Source: Lineus longissimus (taxonomy: Eukaryota > Nemertea > Pilidiophora > Heteronemertea > Lineidae). From it: DNA of 64,000 nt. Made by a program: the position numbers and the translations under genes. The notes below the pieces were generated by a model. The model was not told where the DNA came from and ran no database searches. It saw nothing but the letters and a program-made list of their open reading frames with translations. Below are positions 11,501 through 24,600 of the stretch, in pieces (the first letter of the stretch is position 1; each line of letters opens with the position of its first letter). The stretch lies in assembly GCF_910592395.1 (NCBI RefSeq), contig NC_088316.1:620001-684000 (forward strand), written 5' to 3'.

Positions 11501-14500
11501 CAACCTGACAGTTTACGAGTGATGGTCGACTGTCGTATCTAATCCTGTCATCATAAACCGCCTTTTGCTGCCACGAGTTATGCATGTACGATCTCCTCTT
11601 CAGCGTGACTTATAGCACAAGCGAAGATCACGCAGTCAGCATGCAGGACTAATATGGATTGACTTGAAGCATTATGGATCATTTCCAGAAGGTTTCAAGT
11701 ACAATCTTTTAGGATAGCTTTTTCGTCATTGGTAACAACGTGACAAATGTATCACTCAGAAGGACATACATCTTTTATATCTAACCAGACCGTGGTTAAG
11801 TAACAACATTTAGAAGGTATTGCTTTTCATCGGCCTTAGTCTAGTTCTATCGCCATGCCCCGGGCAATATGAAAGTACATTAGGACCTGGTTGTTCAAAA
11901 CAAGTTCATAACTAACTGAAGATCTGCCGTCTCCGCCGAGACGAAATCCTCCCCGTCAATTTTCACTCTGAAAGGCATGAGACCAGATGAGAAAAGCCGT
12001 GGAGCTGAACACTGTGAGGCAACAACCCAACAATACACAGTCATACTGATTAATTTTGAATTGAGTTCCGATCGCGATCCATCTTTTTTTGCACTTTTTC
12101 CGTATTTGAAGCAAGGTATATGTGCATTAAGCAATTACAGAGCAACCTTGAAGGTTGATGAAAACAGAAAAAAGATGGAAACGGTTGTGATATTGGTTAA
12201 CTTAGCTGTCAGGTTTATTATGATAAAGCCCGAGGTCATTGGGTTCCTTGGATTCAACTCGCCACTAACCGTACAGCTGCTGTGACCGTTGAAATTACAT
12301 TCTGGCAAGCTTTAGCCAATTTAGTACTTTACACATTCAAACTCGGCGAATGCAGGCTCAAGATGAATTCGTTGTCCCTTTGAGCGACCACCATGTCCAT
12401 ATTGACGACAAAGTTGGTTCTTCATAAAAAAAGTCATTTGCTGCGGCCTGCATCCCCGAGTCCTGCCTGCTTACCCAGCCTATCTTTACGACCGGGATGA
12501 CAGCATTCCCCACACGGCTCACGGCCTAAGACAGTCTAACCAACCAATTACTAAAAACATCACTAGCTACTTCAAGAGATAACGTGGAGCACTTAGCTAA
12601 TTACACATCTCAAACTGACGGAGACGAAAGTACGGTCATTAACGCACACAACGAGCTTCTAGTTTGGTGATGTGACGATCGAAAGGATTTTATGAGAGAA
12701 TTTTGAAAAGTTTGGAACAAATCACTCTGCATGCTAAGCTAGGCTTGGCGCGATTTTTTCCTCAACCAACTTTTAATTTTCCTCGGAATTCGAACGTACT
12801 TATTCGAACTGATGATACAAGGTGAGCAAGCAACTTCGTATTTTCCCTTTGAAGGAGGATGCCAAGCAGTTGGTTTCATGCTGACAATACAGTACGGTGA
12901 ATAACAGGGCTACCATTTTCCAATAACAAGTGGTGAAAGGGCAAAGCCATAGAAAACGGCAATGGAGTATGTTTATGACAGACAGTTATCTGTAACATCC
13001 GTCTAATGTTGCTTTTGTGTCTCCTTTATCATGGTGCGATGCGTCCAAATACCAAAACCACAGTTAGAGAATTATCTCTTTATTGACAATGTCTTCCTGT
13101 TTCTCATTTTCTTTCTCATTTCTCGCTTTGAGGGACAATCGCATTTTGCTTATTCCAAAAAGCGATAGACAATGTCTATCATTTCTCTTAGCAAACTGTC
13201 TTCTTCTGTTTTTGCTGACAACAGCACTCGCAGGCCTACCTTTCTCGCGGTTGCTTTGTGCCGCTGACAAAGGGCGGTCGCAGATACGTATAGGCGAGTC
13301 TATACACGAGATAACTACATCCAATTCATACCAAAGGGAGAAACAAAGCGCTTTTTTGCTGTATTGACGAATGTAAAGGTTAGGATATCAGGTTTTTAGT
13401 TGGGAAAGAAATCATTCTTATAAAATGCTAATGTCAATCGTTTAGGACTGCATCACATTGTCGCTAAATATGAGAGGAATTACCAAGAAATGGCAAATTT
13501 CAGCAAGAGGTGCCATGAATAAGAAGATGTCACCATTAACAATGACGTTATCTTGTCCAGACACTCATTAACCGGTCAAGAAGTGATTCACGTGCCGGCA
13601 GTTGGCGAGGAGTCGCCATCCAGCGCGACCATTCTTCCCCGCGGCTATCCCTCAGAGAGTGCTTCTTTATTGCTGTACGTTTATCTCATCATCGGAAGGA
13701 AACTGGCGCTTTGGGCGAATTGCTCTACTTTATGCTACACTCTGGAGTAATCGCCCAATAAAAGTAGTGCCGGAAGATGTCACATCTCGCGTGACGTAAC
13801 ATAGGTGGTTAGAGTATGATATTTCACAAATGTATGGTGTTTTCTCCCTCCCGTACATGGACGTTTAGTGATTTACAGGTTGCAGTTCATAAACGTTAGG
13901 ATAACATAAACAACTCAATTCTTGAGTCACCAGAAAACCATCCATAAAGAGAGACCCCTTATCTTATTTTTCTTCACTCGATCAGGAGCCGGGTTGTTGC
14001 AAAAAGTAGTGCATAGATGTCACTTGACGTGGATCGATTCCCTTTATTAGTTTGTAGTTATTGTAACCAGTCGGACGTTGGCGTAGGACACAGAATAGAA
14101 CTGCCACAAGGCCTGTGTAGTTGTGAAATCTACTTTCACGGTATGTGTTAGTAGTATTGAGCTCCACTCCAGTGCAACTTTTACCAAATTTTAGACAGAT
14201 CATTTGGCCCAGATCATGTTTGAAATAAAAATATGTGTTCTACGTTTTGATCAACTCATAGATTTTCTAGTTCACAGATAAACTCAACCAGCCATGCCAT
14301 TTCTACCTCAGAAACTCACGCAGGTGAACTTTGTCAAGTTTTGTATTCCAAGGCTGATTGCTAAGCGCTGGCGGCTTCACGCCCCAGGGGAGAGTAACCG
14401 AGAAGAAACAGGAATGCTTTGCTTTAACGCCACTTAATGCACACTCAGTGAGTGAAATCCAACTCACAGACAAAGATTACTTGAATTGCTGCCAGTTGTT

Positions 14501-15671
14501 TGAAATTGAATTTGAAATACCTAATTTTGGCTATACTAACTTTTCAGTACGCTTTTAAACTCAAATCGAAGGTCACCTTCATCTGTCAAAGAACATCAAG
14601 TACATTTTCAGGGGACAATAATCACTGTTACACGGGCGGTTTTTACCTTTGTTTATCTTTCTTCAGGAAATGTACATTAATTTACCATTCGATGAAAGCA
14701 GAAAAACTAAATTAGAAAATGTAACCCATATAACAAACTAATCGAGAGTTGAATCGTTCAGCTGTAGGTACCATCTAAGAAATCAGCTAACCCAACCATG
14801 AACATCCATTTCGCAATCCAGCCCTTCCCATCCCCAAAGCTCGCAGTGTACCCCCGGGTGCGATAGAGAATTGTAAAGCTTTCTCGCATTCAAACCAACA
14901 CTGATGGAATTTCGCCGGGGAAAAACAATTACGGATATCTTACAACTTTGCACTGTTAGCTTAATTGAGTAATTTAGATGGGTTAGTGTATTCCCAGGAG
15001 GTTTTACACAATGGTGGAGCCAGAGTCTTCGTTACCAGCTTCACTGAGCAAATTACTTATCCAATGACAATGTGATGTTTGCGATACCAATCTTAGCCCT
15101 GATGCAACGTTTTTAATCGTATCTATAATACAAGACCGTCTAAATCCTGTCATTGTCAAACATGGCCAGAAGCCATCGGAACAAAGGCAGCAGTATCAAT
15201 TACATAGTTGTCTTAGTTAATGCACATACAATGTATCTCATACCGTGTGAGTTGTACGTAACTCGGGAAGCTTCATCCCCAAGATGTTTCCACTTTTTAT
15301 GATATGAGTTGTTCGTTATATTCGGCTTAGAGAAATACACTTTCTTTGACAAGTTGTCAACTGAGCGAAATGTGCGTTTTGCGTGCCATCTATTCATCCT
15401 TATAACTATCGTCTCGACTTTGCTGCAATATATGTTGTAAAGCCACCAGGAGGGACCTTTCCCATCGTCTTGTGTCATTGAGAGTTTCCACCAAGACTTC
15501 ACCAAGAACAACAACTGCATCAAGCCATCTTACAAGTGTCCTGCCCTTCTCCCCTTGCCACAAACTTGTCCCGGGCGCCAGTTCAGCAGCTTCTTGGGGA
15601 GTCCGTCTTCTTCGATACGGACAACATGTCCGTATACCAGCGGCGACAAGGCTTCACTTTGAAGAAGAGTG

Positions 15672-18600
15672 ATGCTGCCAGTTCTTCTCCTACTCTCAGT
15701 GGACAATGTAGAAAATGAAAACTTGTTCTCACCATGCCTATTTTTCTATTTTGCAGGTCTCGGTTCTATTTGGCAGTCTTGGTGGTCATATGACGGCATC
15801 TCGGGTAAGATAGTCTTTTGCCACCTTCGCTTGTTTTTACATTGTAGCAAACTCTATGCTTTGCCATTGATGACAGTTTCTAATGTCTGCTACAACAGTT
15901 TACTAGCAAGACGTGAAATGTTGAGTTGTATATGAATACACATAGGTTTGACATTTTTTCATATCGTTTTTGTCCCTTGTCGCGCAGTTGAAAGAATACA
16001 GGCCCAGCCCAATACACGGTCTATTGTCTTATAACAAAGCCAGCTCGCACCGAGACCTAAATGACTTCAGGCCCAGCTCAATACACGGTCTATTGTCTTT
16101 GAACAAAGCCAGCTTGACTGTTGATATCAAAGGTTTATCAGGGTAAATCTTGATAACAACGACCCCATATAACAACTCTCATGGGGGTCGATGGCCTTAA
16201 ACAGCAAGTGCAAATAAAGGCAATGTTTCCATGTACAGGATCGAAGGACGATGTTATCGATGGAGTCTTTGGAATCATTTTAACACGAATTTACTGGAAG
16301 TGCAGGTATGAACTTTTAACGATCGTCCAATGGTGTAGCACAAAGTCCATGAATCTCATAGCAAAGACATAGATGATAAGATCCATAAGACAATTATTTG
16401 GATGGTGGTGTTTACTATCATCGACCCCTAGCGCCCATGGCGATGCTGCAGTCGCCGAATTTTAATCTGCGCTTGCAAACTTCTACATGAGCTACAAACT
16501 AAGTCCATTATTTTAGACCAGACTACACCGGAAGTAGACAGGTGGTATCCGGACCCTTTGCCGCCAGTGCCGGACGTGCCTCCAGCTCAAACCGTCCCAG
16601 TGCGGCCCCCGTCACTGAGCCAATATATCAGTGATAGGCAGCACATCCTCACCCTCGGGGGATGGGCGCTAATCAATGCGACGGTAGCAGAGGAATATGT
16701 CCAACATGCCCCACCAAATAATCAATGATTTCTATCGTTAATTTGAAACATTCACCCATTATAATTCTGAGTCATGGCGTGATACCATCATTGTTGGTGT
16801 ACGCCTGGTCATTGATTCTAATTTGACCACATTCGGGTGTGCATCAGCCAAAGTTCGCTCAAAGCAAAAATACAGACTTGATATGTAATCAATACTATAG
16901 CACCTTAAATTCTGACAGAAGGGAGCTTTCGAATGATGGTTCCTTTCCCATAGCTATCGCTCCTATTGGTTGGTTGTTACGGAAATAGCAACGTCTCTAA
17001 ACCTCACAATTATTGCCTTCTTCCCGATCGAAACTAAAGGAGCATAGAGCAGACATGAAACTACAGTTAGATGATAGATTACCCTCGGCCAATTACAATT
17101 AATGCAACGTGATTGACATTGGATCGATTCGAACATCGTGTTGAAACATTAGACTGGTGACCTCTGGAGCCGAGGGATTCGGCGCGAGACAAATCCGTTG
17201 TTATTTTCGTGGTTGCAGGGATGAAAATCGTCGCTGAGCCGAGACCAGTGAGGGAAGCGCCAATCACGGTGGGATCACTGACCTCTGTTGGCGAGGGATG
17301 AGTCGAGATACAAATCTTTTGATGCTCCATGCTCCCGAGGCAGGTCATTTGTCATCATACACATAAAGCTATTTTTCCTATGGGATGGACGAGGTCGATC
17401 CACTGTGTCGGTAGTGTACAGTAGAAGCACTGTTGTAAAAGCTGACTGCTTCGTTAGACCTGGGATATGGAATAATTGCACTTTAAGATAGATGGGTATT
17501 TTTGGATTAATCCAGCAGACTGGTCGACTTGGAGACTCACACTACCAATATCAGATCAGAAACCAAAGCGAATAATCGAAATTGAACGATTTCTATTGCA
17601 ATATATCTTGTTTCAATTACTTAATCATTGTCACAACTCGGAAGAAATTGCGTCAATAATATAGCCATTTTCGTTGGATTATTATGACACAGATGGTGTT
17701 GGGTTTAGTAATTAATACCATAATTCGTTAATTAACTGCAAGTGGTTTATCCCTCGTCTTTCCCTGGGTCATCAGAGTGCAGATACTTCACGTATTTGGC
17801 TTATCATAAGCGACAGATAGCAAATCCAATATGGCGGCCAAATGACGTCATACGAGAAATGCCATTCTTCACGATCATACGAGCATCACCCACGTATCTC
17901 ATGCTTCCATTTTCTACCGGAAGCCACCCTCTCTTATGTACGGCTTATTCCTCGCTAATGAGAAGACTATTTCAAAAGTATCAAAAGAAAAAAATCATCT
18001 CTGCGTCTGTGGACGGAAATAGGGGCGTTATCAAAGGCAACAGAACTCTATGAATGTCTGGCGGTTTTTTGGGAGCGAATTTATAAGACTTTGTATATTG
18101 TATGGCAATTCTATTTAACGTGGTCAATGATATGCGGCTTTACATGCATGTATACAGCCCAGCTCCATGGTAGGTCTTCTTAAACCGAAGCAGTGCTATG
18201 ATACACAGGCAGATAACGAATTAATGGTGTCAAAGGATTCCGTCATGTGAACTGAATGGAGCTTCATGACAAGACACTTGAGACTTTCGTAGGTTTTACT
18301 TGGGCGTTCGTAGGGGGTTGCGAAACCTGCCTATTGGACGCTCAAACGTGAATGAATTGGTTGAAATAAACCGTAATGAAATCTGCGCATTGTGTCCATG
18401 CAACAATTCCGCCTGCAATCTAAGCTGTCTCGTTTGATTATGCAACCCATTCAACTTCTTCGAGAGTTATTGACTTAGATCCTCTCCAAGTGACTAACCA
18501 CAATCACACAAAAAACAAATTGTCTAAATTCAATTTCTAGTATCTCTTGAATCAACTGAATGATGCGCCATTTGTATTGTCATTGAGCACTTCCCATATA

Positions 18601-21600
18601 GTTTGAAAGCTGTATAGCGCGTGGCTTCAAGTGCTCTTCATTCTGGGAGTACAATTTGTAAAGCTTTCAAGCCTTCCAGACTGAAGAGCGCCTAATCAAT
18701 ATGGCCGCTGGGGCAATATCAATACGATTCGGCGAGGTAATAACACTAAACAAAAGTTATCAAAACCTCTTACTAATAACATTAAACCTAGCGTAATCAG
18801 CCGGAAACCTTTTAATGTAAACTGTACCTTATCTTGGTGTCGCAGTGAGGTTGATTGGAGATTCGGCTGCAGACGACCCGTCAAGCAGATGATTGCCCGC
18901 CGTCAATTCGTATCGGGGTTTACAATGAAACGATATGAGAGCAATCGAAGCATTTGTTTTGGAATCAGTCATGGCGCCATGATTTGTCAATATTGCTGCG
19001 GATTCATTGGTCAAGGAGAGCAGACGACATCCATCAAGATGTTCCGAGATCCTGTAAGTGATGTACCGCACGCGAGTGAATGCACCGATAGTAAAATTTC
19101 GTATTAAGTTTTAGGGCATGATGGGTAGTTGAAGATAAAGTGGGTGTCGAACTCTTGACTGGATTCTACGTATGTCTACAGTGAACAGAGCAGCAGACGA
19201 CAGCCAGGAAGCGATCATCAGTGCAACACAATTATTGCACTGATAACCAAAATATCGGTTGATTTGTTTCCATTGCTGATACAACTTCTTTTTGTTTGTT
19301 TGTATTTTCTTCCATGGAAATCTATTGAATTTCAGTTTTGCTTCATCTCGTCTAAATGCATACTACTAATGCATAACTCTACTGGAAGATGCTGTGCATG
19401 CGGCCGATGCGCAATGAAAAGTCACTCTTAAGGAATCCCGCTCCGACTGGCAACGAAGTGTACGTGGATGAGAATTGTTTGCCCTGGCAGCTGTCAATAT
19501 GGCAGTATTGTTTGAGTTTGAAATATCATCCCCCGGGTTACGCATTTTTATCACCAATGTTGGCGTTGTCTTGGTGAATGTCTGGTTTCAAAATATGCTA
19601 AATGTCAAACTTACTTATAAGTGTTTTGTGTTCTAAAAAGGCTTGGAGGGGAACGCGGAAAAATAAGTTCGCATGATCTTCTTTGTTCAAGATTGGTCGA
19701 ACTTTATTCTTCCTCGACTGGTGAAGTGAGAGGGCAACAGCTGCAAAGTATGATTATAAAACTAGTCAGGCTCTGTAAGGTGTGATCCATAGATGTCCAA
19801 CTCGTGCCTCAGAATAACAGCTTTGCTGCTCTGGATACTTAGCGCGTTTCAGCAGTAAGTGTCCTCCCTGGCAACTTCAACCCGGCGTGATATCCGGCTA
19901 ACAACGACCCCGTAGCATCCTCAAGTCCAGGACGCTCGTAAACTAAGTAATACGGCCATGTTGATGGTTTATTGGAGACCTTGGGAATAAGACAATTTAC
20001 TATACTTGTAAACTGAGCAATAGAGAATGCTGAAGTATATGTTTAATATTCATAATCTCCCCTCTTCGAAGGGAAGTTAATAGCATAGGGCGTGAGTTGG
20101 TTGTTGTAATCGCTTCACGATAAATACACTTGAGGTTGTGATGTGATTGACCGTGGCTACATGTCGTAACGGATGCGCCTATACAAATGTAAAGAAGGCT
20201 GATTGGTTAAACGTATGGGAATAGGTTCCAGTCCTGGAACAATAATTAAAGCATGGTGTTTTGCGCAGTTATTTCGTTTAAAGGTTTGCAGAAAATATGC
20301 AAGTCCTGATGAAATTTTCACGCAAGGCATCATATCACCAGCTCGTAACAGCGTTAGCGAACGATATAAGGGGAATCACTTAACAAGTCATGTCCATATC
20401 AGTATGGAATATAGGCACGCCGTCGTATGGTTATCGGGCGATATCAGTGGCATATGGCCAGAGATAGTTGGTGCCAATCACTTCGATGCGGAATATTACT
20501 ACTAAATTTGACAGATCAAATCAGTTTGAAAGCGTAATCAGGAGGGAGCCGGGTCTCGATTAGGCGATGTAGTGAGATGGCGTCAGGGCAATATAACCCG
20601 CAAACTCCAAACATACATGTATCCGAATGCATCCAATGTCGATTGATATTATGGATGTACTGTTTGCTGTTTTATCAATTGTGTTTGTGGTTGTATGTAA
20701 TCGAGGACGACTAGAATAGGTGTCACTAAATAGATGCTAAACAAAACAAGCCTGACTCGCCCTTGCTGTGGTCTGTCTGGGTCCTAAGACCTTATGGAAC
20801 AGGAATATTCTAATGAAAGAGCGTATAAAAATTCAATGGTGCAGTGTTTTAAAATTTAGTTCTGTACCGTATCATGCAATATGTCGACATCTTGATCTTA
20901 ACAATGCCACTGAGCAACTCGGGCCGAAGCGCACAAGGCGAATCTCACCCACGATTCGCAACCCAGCAACCATTGTCAACCAAAGCAAGCCCATCCACTT
21001 GGGCAGAAGCGTCCCTCGACGCACGCCCTGAAGCACCAGTCACACGCTGTAGACAATAAATGGAATACTATGATTGTTTCGCGCGATAAAAACGTGCATG
21101 GTGTGTTAAATGAGACTGGTAGATATCAGAAGGTGAAGTGCTAGAACTGCTTTTGTGAGACACTTTTATAAGAAAATGTATATTCTACCAAATATTTAGA
21201 CTGGTTGGCGGCCCGTATCCCTAAGGCGTTGTCGCGGTAGGATTGGGTTACACTCGATCAAAACAAAATTTTGACATGGTGCCTTCTGATACTACTGATC
21301 AAGAGCTTGCCAAGGAATGCTCTGAAGTCATAGATTTGGACTACGACACGGCTTTTGGCAGTTCGGTTCGGCCAACATCTTGAAAGGTTCTTCATACTTT
21401 TGGAGCATTTTCCAACCAATACTCAGCGTCTGAAAATGACCATAATTGCTAATAATTTTCCGAAAATTTATATGATACAGCGGATTTTATAAATATCGAA
21501 GAATTTCTGCTGATTTTCAATTTCAACTTATCAACTACAAAGTTTCGAAAATCGTACTTCATTAAAATGATGACATTTGAATCACTACTGAAGCTTGAGA

Positions 21601-24600
21601 TTTTAATAAACTCTTCGGTATGTGATGGGTTTCTCAACAGAGCATCTTTAAAGTTGATAGAGTACCATTTAAAAGGTATCAAGTTTATACCTTGCTTAAG
21701 AGTCGAGAAGATAAATTTGTAGCGATTTGTAGGAATGAGTGCCGTTTCGTTTGGTACCTTCTCAAGGGATCCCGTTTGGAGAGGTCGCGGTCATCCCGGA
21801 AGCCTCTTCTATGATATAACAACCCATCTCCTGCCATTCTAGTCGCATCAGTCTGGAAAAGCGTTGGCCTTTTCCTAAATACTGGATATCTTCTTGTTTA
21901 CATCATTAGCAGTTCTTAATAAGCAGACGAGAGGAATGTGTGGCCCTCAAGATTCGGCCAGGAGGATGCTCAATTACTCTTCGCCGACTGTGCCCCTTCA
22001 AAGTCATCGGTTCACCAAACATCTCACGCCAATTATGCAAGTTTTCCGGTAGAGAGACTAGTTGGCGATAATTCTTGTGACTGTCACTAATCCTCCTTTA
22101 ACTTGAGTCCTAAGATCTTCTTAATTGGTACTTTATTGGTAAGAGAGGCGAAGTTTTCTGTAGAAGTTTCGAGAGGTGGTGTCACGATTCCGACAATGAA
22201 CGATGATGACGTCATGCTCGATACCTCTATCGATTTCTGTTCTGCAAATGATCTGTTACGTGGGGTTTTCGTCCAAATATTTTTTTCACTTTTTTTTCTG
22301 CTCAAAATGAAGCAACATCATCAGTCCCAAAAATATTTTGGCTTTGAAAATTTTTCAGAATTTTGAACTGATGAAAAAAATTCAACTCTGAAAGATGAAA
22401 AAAATTTCTAAGTCCAAATATTTTTTTCACTTGTTTTTTTCTGCTTAAACCAGTAAGAATACCTTTTCAAAAATAGCGAGCTATCCCATTGCGTCTAAAC
22501 TGACTGGGGATATAATCGACCATAACCCTCGCATTACTGCCGATAGATCGGGCAAATTCCCTGCCGGGGGGTCCGACTTTTTACCGCAACCCATTCCATT
22601 CAATTGACGGCACTGATTCCTACAAATCGCTACAAATTTATCCTGACATCTCCTAAATTGAATTTCTCGCGCTGTGCACCTGAAACTAGTTATCGCGGAA
22701 GAGACTGTTCTAGTTGATTCGCTTATCTCAATAAAATCAGATATTGCTGAGGGATTTCGCATTGAAGACCTCTCTTCGCTGAGTATACAAAATAATCAGG
22801 CTAAAACTACGCTGAGTTATAACATGTGTCTATCTCGACGCACAAGGTTTTGATATCAGTGGGCGGACGTATTTTGAGAGGTGACAGTTAATCAAATGTG
22901 TTATCTTTAAGATTGAAACCTCCACGTAAATATAATACGAAGTACGTCTTCAATTTTTGTGAACTACGTCATAAATCATTGAGTTCTTCGTCATAAATCA
23001 TGTGCACTTAACCTCAACTGGACTGCAGCTACTGATAGTATCACCAAGTGGTAGTCTGTTACGATGTTACGAAAACATTATGTCATTATTGTAAACATAA
23101 ATCTTGGCAAATGTTCGAATGAAATCGGTTCACCATAAATATCTCCGTCAGGAGCTTTACCGGTATCACGTTTATGTTGTAATAGAATGGCTATTAGAAA
23201 AATCACTCAGTGCGGATAGGCTACTTCTGCAAAGTTATACGATTCGCTTTTTGACCAGGTCGGTTCACTTTGCACCATCCGCCTGGTTGGACATATTACA
23301 AATGACGCACTTCCGTTTGAGTTTACGCACAAAGCCTCGTTTTGAACGCCGGCATGACCGTAGCTTTAAAGGAAATGGCCTCTCCATTATACGCTTTAAT
23401 GAAACACTTCTAAATGTCTGAACTTTAAGGTTCCATATTTAGTTGAATGGAAAAATCCCCACGTAGTCCATTCATAGCCAAGTTGAATGTTCTATCTTTC
23501 TCTTCTCACCTCTCCGGTTACATTATATAATTGCAATCAACCCGCCATAGATTCGTAGCTTCGGGAGGGACCTTAATATCCTGCCGAATGTTGCGAATGG
23601 TTCTTTAATACGAAACTACGGCTGTAAGGGGTCCGATCTTTTGTAACCGAAAGGGAAATCACTGCGCCGTAAATTGACCTGTCAATCAGCGGTGATTAGC
23701 AAAGTTTTAAGGCTTGTATTGGCGTAGCAGGGGTTCTCAAAGTAACCCATCTTTGCTAAATCACTAGTACTCGCGAGGCGCGAAGTTTCAAGTACCAGGA
23801 GTGGTGCGTGCTAAATATTTAAAAATACTGCAACGCGTTTTTCTACTATCGAAAGAAATTAAAAAATGATACTGGTACTTATTAGTTTACTGGGGACTAA
23901 TGAGGCAAGAGAATAACAAGCATATTGAAGGGATGATCCACCTATTCCTTTAAAAAATTTGAACATGATTTAAGTGCAGGCACCCACTCCATTCGAGACG
24001 GATACATCTCCCAGACACCTCTCCCCAGTGACCGTGCCCCAGTGACCGATCACGTATTTGCCTAGTTTATGGTTTGCAGTAAATTCTCCATCCTATTTTC
24101 ACTAATAGAAACTGTCGTGAAACGGATTCTCAATCTTACTCGGGTTTGAAAGAAGCTTTATTGCGAGTGGAACAAATAGTCCCAAGCCTCGTATGAACTG
24201 ATATGTGGTAACTCTGAGACGATAAATTACAACTAATAAAGAAAAGTCCCATGTGGAAGTGATGATATGAATAAAAGATGGTACTTTTGGCTATAATGAG
24301 GAGGAATTTAATACATGCACGTGAAATCATGACGCGTTTTCAGCTCTTTACAGTTTGATCAGGGAATGTGAATAGGTTGTCAGAAGTAGCTAAGAGTGAA
24401 ATAATGTGTCAAAAACCAGGCACAGCAAGAAAATTGGGCAACTCGGTTCCCAGCGTAACGTTGTGCGTTGTTCCCAATGTTTCAGTGTTTATAGACAGCT
24501 AGAAATACCCTGACTTTTCTTTATGGGAAACAGCAGAACTAGTCTCTCACTCGGTATTTCACAGCTTTCGCAAACATCAAGCGGAGACACACAGAATAGA

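Larger units (their letters stand above)
1534..15671. other. Gene-poor spacer; no gene recognised
   Basis: Short open frames occur on both strands (up to about 120 codons) but none shows a recognisable domain, family motif or coherent exon structure. The stretch contains one copy of a dispersed hairpin repeat, a 26-bp inverted repeat hairpin, a 34-bp minisatellite and small palindromes, listed separately. It may hold the promoter and any untranslated or signal-peptide exon of the CARP gene that starts at its right end, but none could be identified with confidence. Confidence 0.6.

Noticed and set aside
13089-13370. Open frame with a signal-peptide-like stretch (LLLFLLTTALAG) as CARP first exon
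   Set aside because: The hydrophobic segment is preceded by over 30 residues, and the only phase-1 donor (C|gtatag) is weak. Nothing ties it to the exon at 15757.
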